A stretch of 64,000 nt of DNA from Bretschneidera sinensis (GCA_023935145.1 CM043698.1:74695001-74759000); one strand, 5' to 3'; positions 1 to 12,019 are shown, counted from the first letter of the stretch. The notes: generated by a model from the letters alone, not told the origin. A program made the numbers and translations.

Positions 1-168
1 AGACATCACTTCATAAGATACCATGCTCAAAAGGGTGATATTAGACTAGAATTCATTCCTTTAGAAGATCAAATAGCTGATATTCTTACAAAACCCTTAA
101 GTGAAGATAACTTTTGCAAGATTAGACTATTGATGGGCCTGATAGACTATATTAAAATGCATATTTGA
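1..168 (+). pseudogene. Ty1/copia polyprotein, C-terminal RNase H tail (partial)
   Basis: The window opens inside an open frame that reads as the last 55 residues of a copia-type polyprotein and stops at 166-168. It contains the usual RNase H end with the motif ADILTKPL (residues about 26-33 of the visible piece), preceded by RYH and IRLEFIP. In copia elements this segment closes the reverse transcriptase/RNase H module that copies element RNA into DNA. The rest of pol lies left of the window, so whether the whole polyprotein is intact cannot be judged; the visible piece has no break. The downstream ORF and LTR-like region belong to the same element. Confidence 0.9.
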
Positions 169-299
169 TTCCATCAACATTCATCATATGCATATTTAGC
201 ATCTAGTGAATGAGTATTAACTCTTATTTAATATATCTCTCACTCAAGATGGCATAAATAAACAATTTTGTGCTAAAATTTCAAGATATAGCTCAAAAT

Positions 300-545
300 T
301 TTAAATTTTCTGAAGGACCCAGTCGACTAGTACAAAGCATTTAGTCGACTCGTACTACAAGAGCTTATTTGGAGCTAAAATTTGAAATTTTGGTGGCATA
401 AACCAGTCGACTGGTATGTTTTTGCCAATTTACCTAATCGACTGATGTTCAGTTCTAGTTGACTGGTATATCAAAAATTCCCTAAATTATGAAAGTCTTA
501 GTCGATTGGTACCCTAACCCAGTCAACTTCTATCGCGATTCTATA
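300..545. repeat. Cluster of GTCGAC-centred palindromes between pol and the extra ORF
   Basis: About seven exact or near copies of the palindrome CCAGTCGACTGG occur between about 315 and 540, irregularly spaced (for example near 320, 347, 402, 436, 458 and 510). Some copies carry single changes such as GTCGATTGG or GTTGACTGG. The same motif recurs in the LTR-like region at 2790-2975 and again at 11010-11100. Function is unknown. Confidence 0.75.
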
Positions 546-739
546 AATAATATTTTCATATTTTTTCAGTTTTCACGCCATTTTTGAAAAACCCTAAGCT
601 TTCTCTCTCTAGGAAAACCTTGATTTAAGTCCAAAATCTCTCAAAAACAATCCATAAGACCTTCAATCATAACCCAAATCACCTCCATTTAACTATTCAC
701 GGTTGAAATCTCCATTTTTTCCAAATCTCTTTCACCAAA

Positions 740-1663
740 ATGTCTGAAAGAATACACATCAAAACCACTGTTGGATAACCTCACGCGCCTACAAGGCCCC
801 AATCCAAGAAGTCATCGGCACCAGACACAAAGGGAAAAGGATTGGCTGGTTCATCAAGCAAGACAATAAAAAGTATACCTCCGTCATTAGCAACAAGAAA
901 ATCATGACGGGTAAATCTATCGATTTTGATTCTATTTGTCATGCAAACTTTGATATATTCTATGCTTTCGAGGGCATTAACCTAACCCCACTTGTAACCA
1001 TACACCAAAAATACTACCCGCACTTCATCCACTAATTCTATGTCAACTTGGTCAAACCGAGCTCATTAGCTCTTTAGTTTAAAACCAAAGTAATGGGTAT
1101 AGAATTTGAAGTTAATACTGACTTTCTGATCATTATCCTAAGGATCCCAGTGGGAAGAGTCTAATGGAGTCTGGATGGATGGCCAGACAACTTGGACTAC
1201 GAGAAAACGTGCCAAATTGTTAGGGGTGATATTAACTACATCTTTAGGCCCACTACACTTCACCAATGTAGTGATATGCCCCTCGACTCGAAGTTGTTCA
1301 ATCTCATTGTGAGTTGGACCATCCACCCAAGACTCGGGAGTCAAGGCTATCTTTCTAAGATAGATGTGGTATTGATTTGGTGTCTCAAAATAGGACACCG
1401 TTTCAATATCTACCCCATACTGCTCGCCAATATGATTAATCACGAAGTTAGTGACTCCGGGTACATCCCTTATGGGATGCTCATCACCCTGATCCTCTAG
1501 CATTTTCGAGTCCTCTTACCTGCCTCAAAAGCTCAGGACATCAACCCCAAAGACATCATCAATGTATCTTCTCTAAAGAAGATGGGGTACACAATCCGAG
1601 ATGGGATGATATACTCCAAGGTTCCAGAGCTCGAGCTCTTCAGTCAATCATATGCATCGTGAC
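740..1663 (+). pseudogene. Broken extra (env-like position) ORF of the copia element
   Basis: Downstream of pol lies a degenerate reading frame starting at ATG 740. It has a stop at 776-778, a frameshift near 890, and further stops near 1033, 1072, 1161 and 1498. The best stretch, 1192-1500, reads as 102 residues and includes LDSKLFNLIVSWTIHPRLGS and YGMLITLIL. This pattern (a hydrophobic helix, 'PR.GS', an 'LDLF-lyCL' like block, then 'PYGMLIT') matches the 'putative plant transposon protein' domain found in extra ORFs of SIRE/Maximus-type copia elements. The position after pol and before the polypurine tract fits that. The match is from memory of the family; the breaks are seen directly. 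It is not expected to make protein. Confidence 0.65.
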
Positions 1664-2465
1664 CTCTGCACACTTTGAGACGATTTCGAGTTACACCGGG
1701 AGCACTACAGAGGGCTATTTAGCTGAGTTTCAGGATCTTCTTCGAGACAGCTCTTACTCCCCCTCTCGTTGAGTCTTTTCATTTATCATTTTTTGTTGTT
1801 TACGTATAGCTCCATAGATATTCAACACAATCATTTCTTTTCTTATTATACATTCATATTCTTGTACTCGATATTCAGTTTCTGTAAGCTTATGATGTAT
1901 GGATGCTTGTATATAGTTACTTACTTTTCAGTTATTTAGATTTTGGTTCATATACTTGCTTTACTTTTGCGCTATATGATTACTTGGTTTAAGCTATTCG
2001 TACTAAACAATATGCCATAACTGCTTATACTAGTGTGGAAACTTCTGATACTTCTCGGGAAGTCTTCCAAATTATGAATTATGCCTAGTTTTTTTATACA
2101 AGTTTATTTTTGCCTTATCTTCATTTTTGTGGTGTTTATTTTGCTCATTTTTAGGGTTTACATCCTTTTTTATACTATTGTCAAAACTTGGGAGAAAAAG
2201 GAGAAAAATCAATGTATAAAAGAAAACTATATGTAAACTTAGAATAATGCATAAATTTAGGGGGAGCATTGCTCCAAACAATTCGAAAAAAGTAATAATA
2301 TCTTGCATTGATTGGTTGGGTTGATATAATTGTATTTAAACTGCGTTTAAATGCTTAACAGTTTGGTTTTTATCCGAAAAATAGAGGAGACTCTGCCCAA
2401 TTTTTTCTAAAAACCAATACTTAGCTTTTAAAACAGTTTTTTCTCTCCTTAATTTTGTCATCATA

Positions 2466-3640
2466 AAAAATGGGGAGATTGTTGACCCATATTTGGTTTT
2501 AATAATGATAAAACACTACTCTAATTGCACTAACAATTTTATCTAAGTGTTTAAGCAATAAAAGCATTCAGTACAAAAACAAAATGTAAAACTCAACGCG
2601 ATTCATACACCAAAACAAGACAAAAGATCTAGAATAAGAATTAAGGCAATTTAAACAATTGCAAGACTCTTATGTTTAATTATATAGTTTGATCTATGGC
2701 TCAATTTACAAAATACTTTGACAAAACTAAAAATACAAAAAGTTTCTAAGTCAAAAAACTATTTTTGAAAAGGTAAAGTAGGTTGAAGGACAACCCAATC
2801 GACTGGGAACTTTCTATCCCATATCCCAGTCGACTGGTGTTGAGAACTCAGTCGACTAGTAACTTCACCCAGTCTACTGGTTCTCTGACCCAGTCGACTG
2901 GTACTCTCCCTTAGCCTAAAAAGTGAAAAATCTTCACTTGACCCAGTCGACTGGTACAAGGACCCAATCGATTGATAATTTAAAAATATGACTGTTTGAG
3001 ACACGATACTTGAGCATTTAATGACCTAAACCTACCAAGTTAGTGTCAAACGGTCATATTGAATCAAGGCTCTATAAACCCATTTCAATGAGCATTTAAA
3101 AGAAGAAGAGAACACATTTAATTCACAAGATAGCTCATTAATTCTCAAAAGCTTAGAAAAAATTATCATTGAGCCATTCTTCAAGCTTGTTCTTGAAAGA
3201 GAGATATTGTTCATTTGTAAAAGCACTTATTGCTATCTCTCTACCATTTACTTTACAACAAATTTCATTTATTGTAAAGGGAAATAGTTGGTATAACTCT
3301 TAGAGTGTTTAGAATTAAACACTTTATTGTAGCTTCTGTGAGGAAGAGATCGGTTGTAAGGTTTATACAACACCCATGAAGTTGTACGACTAAAGTTTTA
3401 GTGGATTATTTCAAGGAGGTTCCTTGAAGAGAGTGGGCGTAGGGTTGGATGGAATCCGATATTGCTGAACCACTATAAACAGAGTTTGCACTTTCTCTTC
3501 CTTAAACTCTTTTGCTTTCAAGCATATTATTTGATTGGGCATTTTGTATATTTAACTGTTTAAAAACTTGCAAGTTAATCAATAAAAGTTTTTAAGACTC
3601 AATTCACCCCGCTCTTAGATATGAACCTCGGTTTACATGT
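2466..3640 (+). mobile_element. Polypurine tract and 3' LTR-like region of the copia element
   Basis: A purine run AAAAAATGGGGAGA at about 2465-2478 is followed by TGTTGACCC at 2480, the usual junction of polypurine tract and 3' LTR. The next 1.1 kb has LTR-like features: a palindrome cluster (2790-2975), the tract GTGGGCGTAGG near 3434, and AACCACTATAAA near 3470, common in plant copia LTRs. The right edge is uncertain; sequence after about 3640 is unrelated (gypsy gag). The 5' LTR lies outside the window, so identity between LTRs cannot be measured here. Confidence 0.6.
2790..2975. repeat. Second GTCGAC-palindrome cluster, inside the LTR-like region
   Basis: Seven copies or close variants of CCAGTCGACTGGT occur here, near 2797, 2826, 2850, 2871, 2890, 2943 and 2965, with spacers of roughly 15-50 bases. 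Read on the minus strand they give a repetitive QSTG/SRLG peptide. That is best explained as a by-product of the DNA repeat, not as a gene. Confidence 0.75.
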
Positions 3641-3661
3641 TTGTTTCCTAATTTTTTGACA

Positions 3662-3765
3662 AGGCAGACGATCATGTGGTACATTAATCTCTCTCAGAAT
3701 TCGATCATGAATTGGGATGACATGTAGGAAAGATTTCTAACTCAGTTCGCTCAAAGAGGTGGGTA
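3662..3765 (+). pseudogene. Ty3/gypsy gag scrap
   Basis: This short piece translates as RQTIMWYINLSQNSIMNWDD, then a stop, then ERFLTQFAQR. It matches the core of the retrotransposon Gag domain ('A..WY..L...SI.SW.D....FL.QF'). Only about 35 residues remain and an in-frame stop is present, so it is a relic. It abuts the end of the copia LTR-like region. The flanking sequence shows no further gag or pol similarity that I can see. Confidence 0.6.
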
Positions 3766-3769
3766 ACTA

Positions 3770-6700
3770 AGGGATTGGAGCAAAAGAAAAAAAGGGAAGA
3801 ACCAGAGAAAGAGATAATAACATAATTAAGTAGCAACTATTCAGTTGTTAGCACAGTGTTCTCATTAGATCTCACCATGGCAGTGAAGCAAACGAAAAAT
3901 TTCCAGCATTTTAATTTCTTCTTCTCGTTTCTCTTTAACCAAACCCACTATGCCAAATTGTACCTTTTCTTTCTCTCAATTCTTTGATTCTTTGAGCTTA
4001 AGTGCAATTTTTCTATGCGTATGATTTTTATATTCAAGAACAACAATACAAAATTGGATTTTTGTACATTAAATTTTGTCTTTTGTAGCTTTAGATTGAG
4101 AAAGATAAAAGAAAAAGTGAATAGAGAACATAAGATAGAGAAAGTGAGTGGCAAAATGTAGCTTTCATAATAGCTTATGGATATTATATATGAGGGCAAT
4201 TATGACTTTTATCTTTTTCTTTAAAACTTAACAGAGATTTAACCGTCAAACCTAGTTCAAGAAAGTATTTATAGGCTTTGAAAACTACATATCATCATCT
4301 GTAGGTTAGACTATACTATATATGGGTAATGTAATTTCCTCTAAAATTTATGATATGTTATCTTTGGAAAAAAGTTGCATATTATCACCATCCAAGAATA
4401 TAAAATCTTTATAGTTTGAATTTTTTTTTTTCAATACACAATTTCATCCGAATGCAATTATATTTGATGTTGTTTAAAACAGTTTATGAAATAGTTTTTG
4501 TTCTTTATAAATTATAAGTTAAATCAAACATCAATAAAAAGTTTTTTTATTAAAAAAGTTGAAAATGTGTTTTTTTAAAAAAATTAATTTTATATCATAA
4601 CAGTTGTTTAATTCTAAAGCTATTTTATTAAAAATTATTTCAAAAATTATATTGACGGTTTTAAATTGAAACTATATCTAAACCAAAGGTACAAAATAAG
4701 AGTGCGGATCCGGTTACAATTTTGCTTCAATCGGTTTGTTCACTTTTTGAAATAAAAAATATATATAAATAGCAGTGTCATCTGAGAACGGCGGGTTTGG
4801 AGTTAGATGGATGGACTTTTGGGGATGTGGTGGGACAAGTGAGCACTGATTGAGTGAGGTGTGAACTGTGAAGGGATAAGAGAGTGATGTTTTGACTGAG
4901 ACTGAACTCTCTCTCTCTCTCTCTCTGTGGCAACTATGAAACTGCCAAGTGGAAGTGAAACAGGTGAAGCAATCTAGAATTTACGACACATGAGCAGTAG
5001 CTGAAAGAGACCTTATATTAAAAGTTTAGGGACAGCATTATCATCTGGGATCATCCATGGGATTTGCCCATCTTAAAATTTGAAGGCTTCTTCTTGACAT
5101 TTTTGTCCACCATTACTGTTAATCTGAATTCGGGAAATTCGACTAGTAGCGAATAGGGATGGCAGAAACAAGAGATAGCAACATTAACCATTTCTTCGTG
5201 TAATTACTTGTGAATTTATCTGAATTCACGGTACCCATCAAAGTACTTGGTTTTGAAAACAAATAAGTAGTTAGGTTATTTTATATATATATATGTTATG
5301 GAGCATTGAGTTCAGCACACTGAGTGAATTTGAAGTAATCATTATTGTATTTATGTCGGAACTGAATCTAAAAATCATTTTGTACTCTGTGCGATGAAAA
5401 CCTAAGTTTAGCATCAGCAAACGTTTATAAGGAGATTCGAACCCAAACATTTTTAGCGAGATAGACGAGTTCTTAACATCTAACCAAGCGTTTGTTAGTC
5501 AATCAAGTCTTACGGATAGCAAGTTAACAGATACGGATTAAAAATGTTTGTTTCTTAATTGATCTTATTTTTTAATATTCATACCCGTGTTTTAGTAGAT
5601 GATAAAAAATAAAAAACGAGTATTGACAAAAATTCTCTTATTTAAATAAAAAAGAGATGACTCGAGTTGAGTACGAGCCAGATCTTACGAGTAACAGATC
5701 AACATTTACTGATTAAAAATATCCGTTTTCTAATGAATTTTATTTTTTTATACATATACTCATATTTTAATAAGCGAATAATTGATCAAAAACAGATAAA
5801 AACTAAAAATTCTATCAATGATTTTTTTTTGGGGATAATGCATTATTATGAGCGTCTCTACAATCTTTATTGTAAGACCTTATAAAAAATATAAATCATA
5901 AAATATATAACGTAAAATAAAAAATCGAACCTAAAACCTTACGAAGGTATCACAATCTCAAAGATCATCCTTTATAACTGTATCATATGCCCCGGAGCAC
6001 CAATGATTTTTGATAATGAACACATTTGCGGTTCCTTAATCTTTACTGTTTTTGGGTAGCAACATTAACCTTTTTTCATGTAATTACCTGTGAATTTATC
6101 TGAATCAGCGGTAACTATCAAGTACTCAGTTCTACGAGATCACATCTCTTTAACTTTTAGGGTCAAAAGATTATCAGCGTGCGTATTTTTATTAGGTGAT
6201 TAAAGGTGAAGTAGGCGGCCGTAACTGACGTCTCGCGTACAAAGCGTGGGAAAAGTAAGTAAATATTCATTAGTAGGATACGCAGATATTTGCAAAGCAC
6301 ACCTGACAAAACATGTTGATGATTGGTTTAAGTAACTGTTTTTAAGGATCTTTTTTGTTACTACTGTTTTTATGTCATGTACAGTTGATGAGGTAAATGT
6401 CGTAGAGTAAGAAGAAGCCTTAAAATGTGTAAAAATCCTAATTTGAATAAAAAAAAAACAACAAACACAAGCTGTAATCTCGCAGGACTAATGTACTTTT
6501 TTATTTATCATTATTAAAAACGGTGTTTTCAATTGTGTTTTTTTTTAACTTCCGTTTGAAAGCGAAGCTAAAGTAAAACTCTTTTAAATTCAAAATATTA
6601 GGTGGTTTTTTTTTTAGACGTATGTCTTTTATTTCGTGACGTACGCTTTAACACTTTAAATGATCAGAATGAATGTGTCGTTAAAATTTTTTTAAAAAAC

Positions 6701-9700
6701 TTTAAAAATTAAAAGAAAAAAATTATAAATTTAAGTTTTCAATTCATACCCAAATGAATAAGAATACAAATTTTAACCATTTAGTTAGTTGTTATTGTAA
6801 CTAAATCATTGTATTTCATAAATATTTATCACATGTTATCTAGTTTAATAATAATTATGAACTATTTAATTAATTACTTACAAATTACAATAATATAAAA
6901 TGCAAATTATTAATACAAGCAGCTATAGAACAGTGGTGTTATATATTATTAACCGTAACTAGCTTAAAGACGGACAACTAGATCCTTCAAAAATAAAAAA
7001 TAATAAAACTCAATAAAATTAATATTGATTTTTGACAAGCTTTATTAACATAAAATTAGATATTCAATAAAATTAAATTATAATATTACATAATAAAAAT
7101 GAAAAAAAAATTGAGACTACATGACAACTTTTTACTAAATATTTTTTTCAACACAACATAATTTTGATATTTGTAGCTATGAATTTATATTAAAAAATAT
7201 TTTAAGTCTAATCATTCACCATTAAAGTGCTTTTATTTTTTATATTTCTATTGATTGGATTCCAAATAGATATATAAAGTAATTATAAAATAATCTTATT
7301 GGCGGCTCTTTTGCATAGGATGTAAGGGAATATTCATATAGTTCTAATTAAAAGTTCAATTTGTAAAGTCTACAGAGGCCAAAATAAAAAGTTCAATCTA
7401 TTGAATACTTAAATTAGATAATATAATCAATTTAAATGGTAAAGTAATTGAATTTATAAAAATATGTAAAAAATAGATTTATTATGGATTTTATTTTTCA
7501 ACTTAGCTAATAAATTGAGATTCAAAGTTGTGATACTTTATTATTAAATCTAACATATAACATTAATTTCAATAAATTTAATTCATGAGGTTTCAATATA
7601 AAAATGCAAAAAAAGATAACAAGAGTTTTCACTGTGTATATAATTTTTTTACTAATATATTGATTATTAATATCTCGATATTTTGGTTTTCCCTACATGT
7701 TTTTTAATTTATTATTTATGTAATTAAATTTCAAAATTTTAACTTATACATTCACATTTTATAGCCATATATTATGTTGAGTAGATATAAAATGTCTATA
7801 ACACATTGTTATCTATTTTATTGATTTTCTAAAATTAAATTTAAATCAATATTTTAAGTTATTTTTTAATTATTTGATATTTTGGTGCACATGTTATATT
7901 TTTTTAACATTGAAATGACTTAGTTTTCTATTAGTAGTTATATAAATCATGTCCCATAATAAAATCAAATTTATAGATGTTTCAGAGTAAGAAAAATAAA
8001 GAAATAGTAAATGAACGATCTCCAATAATTGAACGTATGATATCATATTTTAAAAGTAAATAAAAAAAAATCATGTGAACTCTAACTACAAGCTTTATTT
8101 TCTATCGTGTTTAATAAATTGATATTTAGTATCATTATTTTATTATAAATTTTAAGTTATAAATATTGTAAAATAAATAAATAAAATATCTTTTTTAATT
8201 TAATCACTCATATAAGTCAAACCAGCTGTTTAACAAATTGAATTGTTGAGATTATACATAGAAAAAAAAATATAAGCTTCTATCACAATTACACGTAAGT
8301 TCAGCTTAAATCTCGGTTTCTTAAATCTCTTCAAATCAATTTAAACCAAATTTAATCCATTCTCTTTATGTGTGTGTAAAATAGAGTCATTTACATTGTG
8401 ATTGCATAATGTATAAGGGACATTAATTTCTTATCATTTACTTTTTATCAACCATCAATATAATGAATATAATATAATAAATATGAATTATATGATATAT
8501 ATAATCAATATAAAATATTTTTTTTAATAAACACATAATTAAATAGCTAAAAAATTACATTTACTTTAATTTACATCATAACAATTTATTACTAGCAAAA
8601 GCTTAAGAGATTCTTGGATGTATCGGATAGAAAATAAAAATTTTGTACTTGATAAAAACTTAATTAATAATTTTTAAAAATTTCACTAATAATATCTATA
8701 CATATTTAATTAATATTATCAATAAAATTTTTAAAAATTATTAATTAAATTTTCATTAGATGCCAACAAATTTATTTTCCAAAACCCTTTACCATGTGTG
8801 GTGTTAAATTAAAATATATCATCATCTACCAATCCCGGTTCACAAGTCAACAAATTGGTTGTCTTCTTTCGAAAAGATCTAACTGGTTGCATTCTTTATA
8901 TAAAAAAAAAAAATGATAAGAAAACACATGACAGAAGATAATGGTCGAATCAGTCCCCACATCAAGCAATTTAATTTCACTCTTGTAGCCCATTGATTGG
9001 GGTTGATTGAGATGCTCAAAAATTTTTAAAAAGACAAAAAATACATGTCCCTTGTGAATTCCCTATAATGCCCCCAATACTTGCAAGATCAAGATTACCC
9101 AATAAGAACAATATTTATTAAGTTTGTAAATGTGAGAGGTGGGAGATGGCATTTAATAACAATCAATTGTTTAGGAAGTTGATGTAATAACAATGCGAGA
9201 GAGCAAATTAAAATTATATACACAGTGAAAACTCATGTAATGTGTAAGCGATGCTGTGTTTTAAATTAACCATTGTCTGTGAACTCATGTAATCAAAGAA
9301 AGAAAGAAAAGACCACCATTAAACTGTTACACAATAAATCCAATCAAATTTCCATGTCATAATTGATATGTAAAACTGTATTGCAGTGGTAAAAAACAGT
9401 TTTTTATCCGTTTAACTCGAATTTTTTTATATTTTGAATTTTTTTCAAGTTTTTGCATCTTTCACTTGTCATGATCATGAGTGAAATCATAATGAAGAAA
9501 AACATCCAAATTTTCACGATTAAATAATCATTCTTCTTCTCTTAAGAAAATAATGAAGATTTTCTCTTCTCTAAAGTCTTTTTCTCTTTCTAGGATATGT
9601 GTTGCACATCTCCTTATTTCTACTTGGATTCTTATATTTCCGGCAACTTATTCATATTCAGTTTATGAATTTTGTTGGTTTCTTAACCAACTTGGAAGGA

Positions 9701-9920
9701 GTTGTGTATTTTCTATGAAAAATTGTGTCTTTTGCACTCGTATTCAAAAAAACATATTGAACAGATCAGACCGCCCATCATAAACGTCTAACCCGACTCG
9801 AAATTCAACAATGCTCATCTAGAGAACAATAGACCATTGCTCCAACAGAATGGCTGCATAGATTGTCAGCTAACATGCAAGAGAACTCAAGATTAAAATC
9901 TAAAGTTCGTTGTTTCATCA
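3770..9920. other. AT-rich intergenic stretch, no gene seen
   Basis: No convincing coding sequence is visible. Contents: a (CT)n run at about 4906-4926; a short (TA)n run near 5281-5293; two diverged direct copies of a roughly 120-base block at about 5500-5620 and 5680-5800 (both with 'GATTAAAAAT..CC/TGTTTTCTAAT'); and long AT-rich tracts between 6600 and 8750. The longest frames (3948-4199 minus, 5667-5885 plus and 9553-9783 plus) show no recognisable domain. A TATA-like TATATATAAATA at about 4757-4768 is not followed by a gene I can recognise. Confidence 0.5.
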
Positions 9921-9924
9921 ACTA

Positions 9925-11440
9925 ACACTTCGACAGATTTAAACTCCGTTAGTATATCCGATCTATACTAATGGACTTAAACTCTGTAAGTATAACTTAG
10001 AGTTATACTGGCGGAAAAATCCGTAATTGTATATATGAGCTATAGTGACAGAACTTTAAATCCGACACTATAGAGCATGTATATACTACGGATTTTTAAT
10101 TCGTAAGTATAGATCATGTATATACTTTAATAATTAATAAGAATATAATTAAATATTTTTATAATACTAAATATTTAAAATCGATACAATCAATTAATTA
10201 GATAATATAATATAGTTATATTTTAATACATATATAATATATAAATAATAATTCTATTATTAACTAGTGAACGTAACATAATAACAAATTAATATAAGAT
10301 AATGAATTGAAATAATATAACTAAATATTATGTACAAATAATATATAGTATATAAATTACAACAAATTATACTCATATAATTAACTAATATATATAGTTA
10401 AATAATAGAATATCGTTATAATAGTACATATATTATATAAATAATACACGTAAATATATGAAAATACCATATATAAACATATTAATTAACCAAACACTGT
10501 AATCGATCCTAACTTCAATTTCATTTTTTTCCATTATAACAAAAATTCCAATCAAGCACTATAATATTATCGATCCCAATTTCAATTTAAGGTTTAGGTT
10601 AAGGGTTTAAAAGTTTAGGGTTTTAGGGTTTAGGGTTTTAAGGTTTAGTGTTTAGAGTGTATGATAATTATGGTTTTGGTTAATTTGGGTTTAACATTTG
10701 ATAGTTTTGCATAATTAAGAGTACGTTCGATATAATGATTTTTCAATCCAGACTATCACCGATGGACACGTGTCTTTTAATGATACTATTTATTCGTTAG
10801 TTGATAAACTTAATTTATACTTAAAATTTGTAGAATTTTAAATTAATTTTATAATTTTAAAATATATTACTTAATTATTTAAAACAAAAAAGTCATTGCC
10901 AAAAGTCAAAACTACGTAGTTTTAATTTTTTAATAAAACACTTTGCCAAAACTCTTTCCACTTCTCATCATGCTTCCCAAATATTTTGTCCCCGTCATTT
11001 GCTCCCCTAATTTAGTCGACTGAATAAATCATACAGTCGACTGAATGACAGCCTTGATTTAAATTTGAATTTCAAATAGCCATACAATCGACTGGACAAT
11101 CTAAGGTCTATACTGACAGTTTTTATTCGTCAGTACAACCTATCTATAGTGACGGTTATAGAAAAGTCGGTATAGGTTACGGTCTATACTGATGGTTTTT
11201 ATTCGTCAGTATAACCCACCTATAGTGACGGTTATACAACCGTCGGTGTAAATTCACCATCTATACCGACAGTTTTGGAAACCGTAAGTAAAGCTCTCAG
11301 GGTTATATTGACGGTTAAAAAACTGTCGATATATTCCTATAGCTATGCTGCTTCTTGCAACAATTTTCAAAATCATCAGTATAACCCAAAAGTGTTTATA
11401 CCGATAGTTTTTGTGTTTTTACCGATGAATTCAAAGTTTA
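9925..11440. mobile_element. CACTA-like (En/Spm) element remnant, subterminal repeats
   Basis: Both flanks of this block carry arrays of short direct and inverted copies around TATAGTGACGGTT, ACGGTTTTTATTCGTCAGTA and similar, at 9940-10120 and 11105-11420. Such GACGG/CCGTC arrays are typical subterminal repeats of plant CACTA transposons. The right array includes a tandem 76-base duplication (units starting at about 11105 and 11181). No transposase is visible and I could not fix clean CACTA termini or a 3-bp duplication, so the limits are approximate. The interior holds a telomere-like tract (10591-10650) and three GTCGAC-type motifs (about 11010-11100). Confidence 0.5.
10591..10650 (+). repeat. 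Interstitial telomere-like repeat (degenerate TTTAGGG)
   Basis: About seven units of TTTAGGG or close variants (GGTTTAGG, AAGGGTTTAA, TTTTAGGG, TTTAGTG) lie in tandem. TTTAGGG is the usual plant telomere unit. The array is short and imperfect and lies well inside ordinary DNA, so it is an interstitial tract, not a chromosome end. Confidence 0.7.
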
Positions 11441-11642
11441 TTTTCCACCTGAAGAAGGATTCAATGGATTAATAATCATAAATTAATACCAGGACATTAA
11501 AAATCCTCCAATCCTTGCATTAATACTGCACTTGCAAAAGTGAGCTAATCTTGACATATTATAATACATTCAAGAAAAATACAGTCATTGAGGTACAATG
11601 ACTGAGATTTCTCACAAGAAGCCATCTCATTTTCAAAGTCAT

Positions 11643-12010
11643 TCTCGAAAGTTAATAACAATGTTAAGAAGCGTTTTGGCAGCCATCAGCTCATCGGCAA
11701 CGTCCACATGTTTTGGTCCATAGCATGCACGAGCTGGATCTTTTGAAAGCATATTGAAGAAATCCTTGAGAACTTGAGCCCCTTTTGCTTTGTCCACAGT
11801 AGCATTTGCTTTAGAATCAGAGGCTTGCTTGAGTGCATCAATCTCCAATGAATCCCAATTTTTTTTTTCTTCAACACAAAATCTCGCTTTACCTCAAGTT
11901 CTGAAGTATGGAAAGCTCCTATCATAAGATGTTCATTCTTTAGGGTATTATTTTCCTCTTATACGAAAGACAGATCCTCCTTTATCAAAATCCACAGCCT
12001 CAACTTTTAT
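11643..12010 (-). pseudogene. PEL: PELOTA (Dom34 family) gene fragment, frameshifted and internally deleted
   Basis: Read on the minus strand from 12010 downward, the sequence gives IKVEAVDFDKGGSVFRIRGK, then (after a stop and frameshift) [22 protein letters not shown], then [20 protein letters not shown], then in one frame [20 protein letters not shown] followed by [20 protein letters not shown]. These blocks appear in the same order in Pelota, the Dom34-like ribosome rescue factor that splits stalled ribosomes with Hbs1. Several changes show it is dead: a stop after RGK, a frameshift in a poly-A run near 11860, and loss of the residues that normally join the QASDPAASAD block to the VKALxDFF block. 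No introns interrupt the matched blocks. It could be a decayed processed copy or a piece carried by a transposon. Confidence 0.85.
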
Positions 12011-12019
12011 CTTTGATCA

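Noticed and set aside
1138..1503. 121-residue minus-strand open frame
   Set aside because: It is the shadow of the plus-strand extra ORF of the copia element, which has the recognisable family pattern.
300..3000. Palindromic repeat clusters as a CRISPR array
   Set aside because: Repeats are short, spacing is irregular, spacers are not uniform and the genome is a plant's.
2759..3004. Minus-strand open frame with repeated QSTG/SRLG residues
   Set aside because: The peptide is produced by the DNA palindrome repeat in the LTR-like region. It has no domain, and neighbouring repeat clusters lack the frame.
3948..4199. 83-residue minus-strand open frame
   Set aside because: Hydrophobic, AT-driven sequence without domain, start context or splice support.
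4757..5030. TATA-like word followed by a CT run and a tiny frame from ATG 4937
   Set aside because: Only a 13-codon frame follows and no gene or small-RNA hairpin could be recognised.
9553..9783. 76-residue plus-strand open frame
   Set aside because: No domain or homologue recalled. It lies in low-complexity intergenic DNA.
10591..10650. Chromosome-end telomere
   Set aside because: The tract is short and degenerate, and both sides continue as ordinary DNA with transposon sequence and genes.
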